DNA of 64,000 bases from NCBI GenBank assembly GCA_019828545.1, contig JACVRA010000310.1:1-64000 (forward strand), in the 5' to 3' direction. This document shows positions 21,221 to 31,686 of the stretch, piece after piece. The notes under the pieces were generated by a model. It was not told the DNA's origin, ran no database searches, and was given only the letters and a program-made list of their open reading frames with translations. Source of the stretch: Paracamarosporium sp. OC-R06-R3 (lineage: Eukaryota > Ascomycota > Dothideomycetes > Pleosporales > Didymosphaeriaceae). Position 1 is the stretch's first letter, and the number at the start of each line of letters is the position of its first letter. The translations under genes were made by a program, and so were the position numbers.

Positions 21221-23134
21221 ATGCATTCTTCCTTTCTCTTCGGTGCGGCTATCTTTGGAGCCGTGTCCGCTCATCCACATGTGCCCCAATATGATCCTCG
21301 TTCGCTTTTCACTTCCAATTTATATCCGAGAGCAGCATGCTCTGGTAACACAGCAGACACTCGTTCAGAATGGTGTGATTACTCGATCGACACAGACTAT
21401 TACACGGGTAAGTGACAACACCACGATATCATGATCAGAGCCTGGAGATACATTATGGGACGAGTTGCCTCAGATACCCAGTATACACAAAGCCCGGCTT
21501 CAGAAGACTGTTTTATGACCTTGTTGCATCTTGGGTGACTAGAAAACTGACATTGAAAAGAGGTCCCCGATACAGGAGTGACGCGAGAGTACTACCTTGA
21601 ACTCACTGACGTGACAGTCGCCCCCGATGGCGTCTCGCGGACAGCAATGGCCGTCAATGGTTCCATTCCAGGGCCAACCATCTTCGCTGATTGGGGAGAT
21701 ACTGTCGTCGTCCACGTCACTAACTCCCTAACTGATTCAAAAAACGGTACTAGCATACATTGGCATGGTATCCGTCAGAACTACACGAATGACCAGGATG
21801 GTGTTGTGTCTATTACGCAGTGCCCGACTGCACCTGGAGAATCTATCACTTATACCTGGAGAGCCACACAGTACGGTAGCTCGTGGTATCATTCGCACTT
21901 TGCTCTGCAAGCATGGCAAGGCATTTTTGGAGGCATCGTAATCAATGGTCCGGCGACCGCCGACTATGACGAGGATCTTGGGATGCTGTTCTTGAACGAC
22001 TGGGACCATCAGGTAAAACCCGCACCTAGCTCTTAATTTCTTACCTACTTACATTTTCTATAGACAGTCGACGAACTCTACATAACTGCTGAGTCTTCCG
22101 GACCACCAACCCTCGACAACGGCCTTATCAATGGCACAAATACATATGACAACGGCGGCTTCCGCTACAACGTCTCCTTCACCAGCGGTACCTCCTACCG
22201 CATGCGTCTCGTCAATGCCGCAGTAGACACGCACTTCAAGTTCTCAATCGACAACCATACACTCACTGTCATCGCATCTGATCTCGTTCCCATCACACCG
22301 TACGAAACTACCGTGCTGGACATTGGCATGGGTCAGCGCTACGACATCATCATCACAGCAGATCAGGCCTCTGTCGCGGATAACTTCTGGCTGCGCGCCA
22401 TCCCACAGAGCGCATGCTCTGAGAACGATAACACAGATGACATCAAAGGCATCGTATATTACGGCGACAGCGCAGGCACACCAACGACATCAGCATACGA
22501 CTACGATGACAGTTGCGACGACGAGACGGATAATATTGTGCCATACCTCTCCAAGACCGTGGGCTCGCAGTCTAGCACCAACGTCGAGGCTGCAAGCGTC
22601 GGATTCAATGATGATGCGCTTTTTAGATGGTATCTCAACAGCACGACCATGGTTGTCGAATGGGCGGACCCAACGCTCGCGCAGGTCCTCAACGGAAATA
22701 CCACCTTCGAGTCGTCCGACGCGGTCATCACGCTTCCCGATGCAGACGAGTGGGTGTACATGGTCGTTGAAACCACGCTTGCGGTCCCGCATCCTATCCA
22801 CCTCCACGGCCACGATTTCTTCGTTCTAGCTCAAGGCTCCGGGACCTATTCTTCGTCTGTAACACTTAATACGGATAATCCCCCACGTCGCGACACAGCC
22901 ATGTTGCCGGCGAGCGGGTATCTGGTTATCGCGTTTGAAACGGACAATCCCGGAGCGTGGCTGATGCATTGCCACATCGGATGGCATACGAGCGAGGGAT
23001 TTGCGCTACAATTTGTAGAGAGGTATGATGAGATTGCGGGGATTACGGATAGTTCGCGGTTGGAGGAAGGTTGCAGTGCTTGGAGTACGTTTGAAGAAGA
23101 GAACAGCATTGAGCAGGAGGACTCTGGTGTGTAA
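21221..23134 (+). CDS. Secreted laccase (ascomycete multicopper oxidase)
   Basis: Three exons (21221-21407, 21561-22012, 22064-23134) give 569 aa; introns are 153 and 51 nt. A signal peptide covers about residues 1-17. All four copper motifs are present: HWHG near 128, HSHFALQ near 172, HPIHLHGHDF, and HCHIGWHTSEGFALQF with the T1 cysteine. The C-terminus ends DSGV, which resembles the DSGL/I/V plug and processing motif of ascomycete laccases. The enzyme oxidises phenols with reduction of oxygen to water, outside the cell; it may serve in melanin or lignin-related chemistry. Cupredoxin domains appear in the order 1, 2, 3. The ATG at 21221 is chosen because the open frame further upstream begins at a non-ATG codon and the signal peptide starts here. 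Confidence 0.95.
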
Positions 23135-24149
23135 AGGGACTACGGCTGCAAAGTGATTGTGCTAACAGTTGCCACTCGTTTGTTTCTGCGTTTCTTTTCT
23201 CTTTCCTTTTCTCTCTCCTTATTGGGTATGTTTCTCTTGTCATGTATATACTATACCCGCAGGTGCTCAACTGTAAAAAGACGCTCCCTTTTTCAAAGGA
23301 TTCGCTTAGGCATGTGTATGTCACGGTGTTCCTCTGCTTAACGAAGATCCCATGGATGACCCTAATGAGTCCTTCCGGGATCGAACTGTTGCTAGTGAAT
23401 TGCAAAGGGGAAGCACCACCGAATCATGTAAGGAATAAATCGCTTTTCATGAACAGCTTACAGTGCCTACCATTACATGGTTCTCTAAATCTCGCGTTCG
23501 CTGCGGCGCATTGCTGCCTTTAAGATAAAACCGCGCTTAACTCCTAAAATAAATCAAGATTACAAACATAAGTCCACTGTCCGTAATCGCGTGCCTCAAC
23601 TCTGTAAATAGTTGAACCTGAGTCATTGCAGACCAAACTTCGCCGCTTTGAAAAGTTAGACTCTGTAAGAATGTTAGCACGGGTATCGCCATCTCCTATC
23701 CATCCTGAGGTGCCTCGCAACGTCCGAAAAGAATACAATGTGAAGTGATGATTCCATTACGTAGGCAGCCACAGATATTCCATGGCTCGCAAATATGTCT
23801 ATGATTAGAGTTACATACATTATGCTCCTTTCGTTTGGAAATAACAAATTGCAATGAGGACTGTAGCAGTGTAGGCACCGCTATCAATCACTTTCCAAAT
23901 GACGTCGAAATTCGTTCCAGTTTGCTACCTTGATTCATATGCCACTACTCAAGTTGGCATGTATTTCGGACACATAGGATCGAAACTTCGTTGATACTCT
24001 TAGCGCTTATAGGGATGATAACGTCTTGAATGTTTTTTTGAGATTTTCTCGGCTGTGCTCTCGTGTATTAGCGTCGATCGGCGTAAAGGTGGAACACAGA
24101 AGCGCTACTAAGGACCGGAAGATGTGGGTTTGTAATGCTGTAACACGTA
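23135..24149. other. Intergenic between laccase and NLR, with repeat remnant
   Basis: Composition becomes AT-richer here. A degenerate repeat copy (see 23530-23670) is present. An optional last exon of the NLR could lie in 24000-24146, because a GTACGT donor and TTACAG acceptor exist at the NLR end. Confidence 0.45.
23530..23670 (+). repeat. Degenerate dispersed repeat, copy 1 (family R2)
   Basis: About 140 bp align by eye with 30478-30625 in the same orientation. Shared words include ctcctaaaat/ctcctagaac, tccactg, gcctcaa, cttcg and gttaga/gattaga. The copies flank the NLR and kinase-like locus. No element ends were recognised. Confidence 0.4.
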
Positions 24150-27100
24150 TCACTTTGAATACGTACCTTTTTTCGTCTCTGATACCCCACGCAATAGGCT
24201 TGAACCGTTGCTCGTAAACGTCCCGATGCCGTTATCCAATGAACCAAGAGAAGAAGTGGTTTGGTACTGTTCTTGCCCCGCGAATAAATCGGAGTACGTT
24301 CGGTGACACTCCTGTGTAGTCGGATGGTCTTTTCCAAAGGTGGCGGAGTATCCAGCACATGCCCTCTGGTACAGAGAAGAGGATTCGTTGAAACAGTTTT
24401 GTTTGGCAAGGATATAAGCAAGGTTTCTTACGCTGGCAAGCGTTTCCGTATGCTCCAACCCAAGCACTTTCTCTCGTGCTCCTAGTAACCGTCGACATAT
24501 GGCCTCTGCCTCTTGGTACTTGCCCTGGTCACACAACGTAAGCCCAAGATTGTGAATAGTATCGAGCGTATGTATATGTTCCACTCCTAGCACCTTCTCT
24601 TGCGCTCCTAGTGCTCTTCGATACATCGCCTCTGCCTCAATGGACTTTCCCTGCATTTGAAACATATATCCACAGTTGTAGATTTTACTAAGCGTTTCTG
24701 GATGCTCCGTTCCAAGCACCTTCTCTTGTGTTTCTAGTAATCGTCGACACAGCACCTCTGCCTCTTGGTACTTGCTTTGCCGTCCTAGCGTTAATGATAA
24801 GCTGTTTATGCTCACTAACGTGTCTGGATGCTTAGGCCCGAGTACCTCCTCTCTCCATACTAGCACCTGTCTATCAATCAACTCGGCCTCTTCATACTTG
24901 CCTTGTCGGTATAGCACTAAAGCTAAGTTGCTTTTACTTTCTAACGTATGTGGATGCTTAAGCCCAAGCACCTCCTCCCTCTGCGCTACCACCTCTCTAT
25001 TAATTGACTCCGCCTTTTCGTCTTTGCCTTGCCGTCCTAGCACTAACGCTAAGCTGCTCTTACTCATTAATGTGTCTGGATGCCTAGGTCCAAGCACCTC
25101 CTCCCTCTGCGCTAGCACCCGCCTATTAACCGACTCGGCCTCTTTGTACTTCTTTTGATATTCCAGCAATAACGCGAGGTTGCTCATACTTCCTAACGTG
25201 TCTGGATGCTCAAGCCCAAGTACCTCCCCCCTCTGCACTATTATCTGCCTATTAATTAACTCAGCCTCTTCGTATTTGCCCTGTTGGTAAAGCAGAGAAG
25301 TGAAGTTGCTTATACTTTCTAACGTATGTGGATGCTTAAGCCCAAGCACCTCCTCCCTCTGCGCTAGCACCTCTCTAATGATTGACTCGGCCTCCTCGTA
25401 CTTGCCTTGCCATCCCAGTAGTAACGCCAAGGTACTCATGCTTACTAATGTGTCTAGATGCTTAGGCCCGAGTACCTCCTCTCTCCATGCTAGCACCTGC
25501 CTAATGATCGACTCGCCCTCCTCGTACTTGCCTTGCTGTTCTAAAACTATCGCTAAGTTACTCATACTTTTCAATGTGTCTGGATGATTAGGCCTGAGCC
25601 TATCCTTTCTTAAGAGCCACGCTTCTCGATATGTTGTCTCAGCTGCCGAATACTGCCCCATGCTACATTGGCATCGCCCTATTCGATGCCAAAGTGAAGC
25701 ACGTGTGACACCATCTACGACATGACTGAGCCCAGCTACACGAATTGCATGCGGAAGGTATGCTGCCCAAACTTCTTTTCTCTCATGCCCACCGTACGGT
25801 ACGAGTTCCTCGAGTCGGATCGCTGCTGTCTCTGCCCAGTGGGTTCGCTGGTCATGTGCCTCCAGCCACCAAATTGATGCGATGTGCACTAGTCGGTGCA
25901 TGTCGAAAAGCCTCTCATCAAATCCTTGAATAGACTGCTGACGCTCTGTAAGGAATGCGTATCCTGTCAAGGTTCCAAGTGCTTTGGTCTGCTGCACCAA
26001 AGATTCTCCAGGCGGCAACAGCGACTGAGGGATGCTGATGCGATCGATGCATGCTGTAAACGCGAGGTACTCTGCTGCAAGAGGGTCTTGTCTCTGTATT
26101 TGTTCAAAAGAGACGTACCACGTCTTGGCAATTGTGCTGTCTAATTCTCGGTATCTACTAGGATCCTCGAAACGCTCGCTGAAGAGCTCAGCTTTTGCGT
26201 CAGCATGCTGCAACAACGACACGTATTGGGAAACTGGTATGTTGTTCTCGTTGATGAAAGCGGCGGCCTGTACTATGGCAAGTGGTAAGTATTCAAGTGT
26301 TTCTAGCAACTCGTTGATGGCCGCGTCATTGTTGAGCAGTGGTTGTGCCGTTCGTCGCACAAGCAGCTGTCTAGCCTCAGCGTTGCCCATATCCTCTAGC
26401 CCGAAAACATTAGCCTGCGTTAACTCTGTAGCTACTTTTCTGCTGCGAGTGGTAAAAAGGACTGAACCTTCGTTACTGTGCGGAATGTAATCGATCAGTC
26501 GAGTTGAATTGGGGTCCTTGCTGTCGGATTCTAACAGTACCCTTGGGTCATCAGCGTTGTCGACGATCATCAGCCATTCGCCAAAGTGCCTTGAGCTCAA
26601 TGCCTCTTTCACAAGCTGCTTAGCATTTGCATTGTTGCCACTCACTCCCGATATGCGGAGGCGGACGCCAATTTCTCGAAAGGCAAGATCAAAGCTTTCT
26701 TGACTCATAGCAGGCACCCAGAAAACTAAACGTCTGGCGTATTTCTCCAGTGCGCGATACGCAAACTCGGCCGCAAGCGCTGACTTGCCGCAGCCTCCAA
26801 GTCCATACATTGTCATACGTTGGTGGGTGTTGGGTGAAAGGAGGTTTTGTTCGATTGCCTCAAGTTGGCTTTCTCGTCCGACGAAGAGCTCGTTCCTTGT
26901 GAAAGGCAGTAGCGAGGAGACTGCGTGTGACTAGCTCAGTATGGACCACGTACAGAATGCCGTTAAATCAGATTCAAGACTCACCGGACAGCTCCTGTAG
27001 GACCACCTGTCCCCGTCCTTGCTGGCGTTTCTGTATCTCATCGTTGAGCCGCAGAGTCGCATATTCTGCCCCTTCTCCATAGATGAACGGCAAGAATACG

Positions 27101-27759
27101 CCGAATATCCCAAGCAAGCAGTATACCTTGTCTTCCTTCACCGTAGTAGTTCGGTTCGCGGCCCATTTCTTTCGCTCTTCGATGGTAAATTCGGTGAGCT
27201 TCTGACCACGTAAGGCCTTAATTGGTATGTCGGTGATTTCGTGTATCTCCTGCTCTAGCGAAATCCTGCTACCTAGCAGCCTATGGTTCTGCGAGAAGAA
27301 CTCGACGCTGGTGGGAGCTAGCAACTCTTGCAGCGTCCAGCCTCGTGTGAACCACCGGCTACGCCGAAAGGGTTGTTCCCACGATATTCTAAAGGCCTGG
27401 AGATCAAGGACCTCCTCTGGCACAGAAACACCTGATAAGTATATATAACACCTGGCCGCGCGCTGGTACCAGCGGAACATAGAGTTGATTGCTGTGCTTA
27501 GCTCGTCGTTGCTAGATTTGTCGATACAGCATGTGTCAACCCAGAAGTACTCAAGGCCATCTTTTGCAGCTTGCTCGCTACAGAAGCAGATCTTAGCATA
27601 ACCGTCTTTGCCTGTGCCTGTCCCCGCTAATAGCTCACTGTATGTGACCTCCTGGCCCTCTTTCCAGGTATGCGAAAGGATAGCGTACGGAGGAGCGAGG
27701 TCGTCATCAAAAGAAGCTAGCTCGAAGCCGCCGTTCGGAAGGCACCTGAGAAGGCGCAT
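24150..27759 (-). CDS. NOD-like receptor: HET - NB-ARC - TPR
   Basis: Two exons (27759-26985 and 26920-24150) give 1181 aa; the 64-nt intron has a GTGAGT donor. Residues about 1-250 are a HET domain (YAILSHTW, FWVDTCCIDKSS, SRWFTRGWTLQELLAP). An NB-ARC domain follows, with Walker A GLGGCGKS at about 298-305, Walker B WLMIVDNADD, the FTTRSRKVA segment and a YLPLAI motif. Eleven 42-residue TPR units of the kinesin-light-chain style (GKYEEAE..REEVLG..HP.TL) cover about 680-1145. Family knowledge: NB-ARC/TPR proteins are STAND receptors, and HET domains cause regulated cell death on activation. Units 2-4 and 5-7 are a 378-bp block duplication. A last exon may extend past 24150, since a GTACGT donor precedes the stop. 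Confidence 0.92.
24776..25531 (-). repeat. Three-unit TPR block duplicated in tandem inside the NLR
   Basis: Units 2-4 (about 25531-25154) and units 5-7 (about 25153-24776) match unit by unit with an offset of exactly 378 bp, three 126-bp TPR units. The clearest pair is the stretch starting at 25321 and its partner starting at 24943, which agree for nearly 60 bp. This marks recent repeat-array growth. Confidence 0.8.
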
Positions 27760-29172
27760 GCTGCCCCCGCATGCTCTTGAGAGGGGATGCTGGCGGGCTC
27801 GATTTCAGTGTATGTGTGGAGAGGTAAAGAGGTGTGGGTAGTAGGACGTCTTTCGAATTACGCTGTGCTTGCATACTGATCAGGCTGTGAGCAGGCTGAG
27901 CGCAGATCATTGATGTGCACGTGAGGTTGCACGACCGGGGTGTTTAGCTCTAAATGTGTGGCGAATCACCTGCAATGTGAGCCGTATCCATCTGATTGCT
28001 AGTCCAGATTGGGCAATGTACAAATCTAGATTACAGTAAGGAGCATACCACAGAACGGAAATCGCCTTAGCTATATTTCATCTCGCATTAGCCTCTATGC
28101 AGCTGTGAGGCTTGGTGTGGAAGCGACGGTACCGTGATGCACCTCTACGGTAGTGATTGCGGACGGTTAGAAATGCTGCTTAAAAAGCGATCTAGAACAT
28201 TGCAATTGTGCATGTATATGCTCGAAGAGCCACTTGAAGGAGGGAAGCTACGAAAACCCCATGTCTTTTATTATGTGAGGCGCCTTGGAGAATGTATTTC
28301 CATTCAGACGAACCTCAACCCGAGATAAATATGGCTATTGTTGAATGGACTCTAGCTAGCTGAGCANNNNNNNNNNNNNNNNNNNNNNNNNNNNNNNNNN
28401 NNNNNNNNNNNNNNNNNNNNNNNNNNCTTATCTGATCCGTACTGCGTACGAACAGCTATGGTGATATTTCCTTTCGACTTTGAAGGTGGTCGGAGTCTCA
28501 CGGCCCGAATACCTTCACCACCAAGGAAGACTTAGCTAGTATTAAACCGTAACTTAGCTTTCTTTGATTCTTGCGCGATGTCCACAACCGAGAGTGAGGT
28601 TCTTGGTGGATAGATGCCGCCTGAATGCGGTACTTCTTCGCGCAGCTCAATTCCATGTAGAAACTCTTTGTTGAACATCACAGTATACAAAAAGCATTAT
28701 GTCATCCCTACAATGTTTGCGTAGTCGTATCACATAAGGAATAAAGCAAATATGTACGCGGCGTAGACTTATGCTGTAATAGGAAGTTAATAGGTTGATG
28801 TCCAGGACGGTGGATCCCATCAGATCAGACCTCGATCCCAGGTTCAGCTGCAATTCAGCGCCACGGGGGGAACATGCAAGAGCGTTCAAGGCACATAAAA
28901 TCATGGTGCCAAGAGGATGTATGAAGAAGCCTTAGCACCCAAATCGGAATGCTGGATATGATGAAAGAAGCGATAGCGCTGGATTTTTTTTTGGTGCCGT
29001 CCCACTACCTCCGTGCGAGCAAAAGAACGACGGGCGATTACGACTCTCGGAAGACCCAAGGTTTAGATATGGAACGTGCGTCGACCCCACCAGCAATATA
29101 AACTGCATCGGCGTACTAGCAAGAACTGCTTGAATACACATCACATCCTCGTTTCCAGGTCTCAACTCCACC
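27760..29172. other. Intergenic with assembly gap
   Basis: Upstream side of the NLR (start 27759) and of the kinase-like gene (start 29173). It contains the N run. Only short frames without family character are present, so either nothing is here or a gene is lost in the gap. Confidence 0.5.
28367..28426. other. Assembly gap, 60 Ns
   Basis: A run of N marks a scaffold join. Its true length is unknown; a repeat or other sequence may be missing between the NLR and the kinase-like gene. Confidence 0.98.
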
Positions 29173-30074
29173 ATGCGTTCTATAGAAGAGGTATTAGAAG
29201 AACACCTAGGTGTGCAAACAATTTCTGCGGCGAGACGCAAAATGGTTATTGGAGGGCAGGAACTGCCCCTTTCAGAGTATACAAAGCTGACGCTTCCGTA
29301 CAATGCGCCAAACTGTCCGGAGCTACCCTCGCTCGAAGAAATCGACGTGGCCATGGAGACAAACCCACTCAACGGCAAGTATAGTCCGGGTGGCACTGTG
29401 TGCAAAATTGGTGATTTCGTAGTGAAGAAGCACTGGCGCGTGAAAATTATTCAGGTCAGCAATTTTCGATCCGCCCCAGCTCGTACGAGGCTGACCAACA
29501 CTAGGAAGCAGAAAACCTGCTATGGCTGAGGAAAAATACACAGGTCCGCGTACCTGAACTCTTTGCAGCCTTCAGTCGGCCCACAAAAGGCGAATATTAC
29601 CTTGTGATGAAATACGCTGAAGGCGAGCCAGTGGATTGGAAACTCTGGACAAGCCTGAACAGCACGCAACAGGAGACAATCCACAAGAGGATAGAAGAGC
29701 AATTGCAGATCCTTCGCTCAGTCGAACCTGAAGGCTACTATGGCAGAATCAGTAACCAAGGCTTCCATCCAGATATGGGTATCACGGCAATTGACTACAA
29801 CACAAACTGCGGTCCGTACAATACCTATGATGATCTGCTCGAGGCAATGCACAAGGCTGCAGAGTTGAAGGCAGTGCTTATGCACGGCTGGTCCGACCGA
29901 CATGTACCTGAGCAAGAACCAGTCCTGTCGTTGTTTAAGTCTACGCTATCAGATTGCAACGGAAAAACACCGACTCTCACACAACCACAATTTAAGATGC
30001 AAAACGTACTCGTAAAGCCACTTGATGGAGAAATGCACGAAGCATCCGACTTTGAGATTACCTTAATCAGCTGA
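29173..30074 (+). CDS. Decayed APH-fold (aminoglycoside phosphotransferase-like) protein
   Basis: Two exons (29173-29454 and 29505-30074) give 283 aa; the intron at 29455-29504 has a GTCAGC donor. The sequence follows the fungal APH/choline-kinase-like family: VCKIGDFVVKKHW near 78 (the lysine-bearing strand), EAENLLWLRKNTQVRVPEL, YYLVMKYAEGEPV, and then FKMQNVLVK. The catalytic loop, normally H-x-D before this stretch, reads LTQPQFKMQN, so both key residues are missing. The frame stops at DFEITLIS, where the family continues with IDW...WYPAYW; the bases after the TGA code in the same frame for QSLAWYPAY. I therefore infer a nonsense change of Trp to stop. Coding-like sequence persists to about 30354. 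It is probably inactive, a pseudogene in progress. Confidence 0.65.
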
Positions 30075-30477
30075 CAGTCGCTTGCATGGTATCCTGCCTA
30101 TGTGCAAAGGATAGCTCTTTACCATGGTTTTGTGGGCATTTGGTATCCAAAATCTCTCTTATATGCGGGCCCGGCTGCGTTGAGGAACGTGCCATAGAAA
30201 GATAGAGTGAATGATGAATCGTGGGTCGAGGAATATCAAGCGGGGAAAAAGCGATGGGATGCAAGGGTGCCGAAATATTTTGCTGAATCTTATGAGAAGC
30301 AGAACGATTTCAGCAAACGATTGCAAGAGACCTGTAATTACTGGATCCATCAGTGATCGTCCAATCATCGTATGATGAAACACGTCGATACGTGTAGATA
30401 TATATATATATACCCGTGCGTTGATGCGAAACGCTTGCAGTCGTTACTGTACATTGTTGGTTCTCGACTGAAACTGC

Positions 30478-30625
30478 GATTACCTAGCTCCTAGAACAAT
30501 TCAAAGGTTACAAGCACTGCTCCACTGCCTGTGACCCTATGCCTCAAACCCAAACCGAACATTTAAAACTACATTATCATAGAACAATCTTCGTCGCATT
30601 GTAAGATTAGACCTGTGCAAGAAAA
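30478..30625 (+). repeat. Degenerate dispersed repeat, copy 2 (family R2)
   Basis: Partner of 23530-23670, same orientation, roughly two-thirds identical by eye. It lies between the APH-like relic and the HET genes. Confidence 0.4.
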
Positions 30626-31000
30626 GAAATCCCGATAACGTACATCGATTCGTAACGGAACAATCGCCGGAACGAAGCAACATTCTCTATTTAGGCATTT
30701 CAAACGTCTCTCCGTTAGTGTATCAAGGAGCCAATAGTATAATACCGTAGCTTGCGTAATACGCTATATACTCTGAAGTTTCAACTACAAGATTACGGCG
30801 GTTCCGGGCATACTGTCCAACATTCTACTGGCGGCAACTGTTTGCGCCTCGGCTAGTATCCCCCACCAAATCACCAACGTTATGATACCGCTATAGGAAG
30901 TATACAAAACAGATAAGAAACAGTGAAGCTCTGAGCTAGAATAGTTTACTAAGGGGCCAGCTACTCGCTTACGTGGGCCATTCTCACTCCATCTACGTTA

Positions 31001-31243
31001 TCAAGGATATACCCTTACTTTGTGTTTTGCGACCCCTTCATCACTGGGCTGCCGCAGCAGAACAGGAACACTGCAACCGACAAGCATAACAACCAAATCC
31101 CCCCGGCGCGTCTTTTGCGAGACCAAGCCAATACGGCCATCGCGAGTAACCATTAGATGTAGTGATGTGCCGCCGCTGTCATGGTTGAATTTGACTAACC
31201 GAATCTGATCGCGCTGAATCGGCTCATAACTGTAATAAAACAC
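31001..31243 (-). pseudogene. HET-protein C-terminal relic
   Basis: An 80-codon minus-strand frame without an ATG reads MVTRDGRIGLVSQKTRRGDLVVMLVGCSVPVLL in part. It matches the tail of the adjacent HET protein (FVTYDGRIGLAPGIARPGDMLALVNG...PYVV). A shifted frame at its end suggests an indel. This looks like the leftover 3' end of a second HET gene. Confidence 0.6.
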
Positions 31244-31686
31244 GATTCGGGGGCAACAGCCAAGAGCCTCGTATCAACCCTCTCGGTAACACATGCTCTT
31301 ACGGATATTACAGTAAGTTGTTATCTCTCTAATCAAGTTATGATCACTTAGCCGGTAACACCAAATATCCACCATGAACATAAATCTATTATCTATAATT
31401 CCATACCTTCACCTTTGTTGATCTGTGGGTTTGAATGTGTCGTTGGAGTGGTCGTGCCTGCGTACGGGAAGACAACGGTAAAAGATACGCTACTGGAGTT
31501 TATTGCGTTGATCAAATTAAATATGACGTTAGAGAAGAGTACACCGCACCATCTCCAAAACAATTTGCGCACTGAAACATAAAAACTCTACACCACATCT
31601 AACCGCCCACCAAATACAACGAACACAAAAAGCCGCACCTCATTGGAACAAGAATAGACCACCAAATAGACAAATTCCCATCCGAC

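Larger units (their letters stand above)
30075..31686. other. Intergenic with decayed gene and repeat remnants
   Basis: Holds the tail of the decayed APH-like gene (to about 30354), an R2 repeat copy, a short (TA)n tract near 30399-30412 and a HET C-terminal relic at 31001-31243. No intact gene was recognised. Confidence 0.5.

Noticed and set aside
23365..23395. B-box-like AGTTCGATCCC on the minus strand
   Set aside because: Flanking sequence does not form a T-stem or acceptor stem.
28932..29405. 157-codon minus-strand frame over the APH-like gene
   Set aside because: Shadow of the plus-strand coding region.
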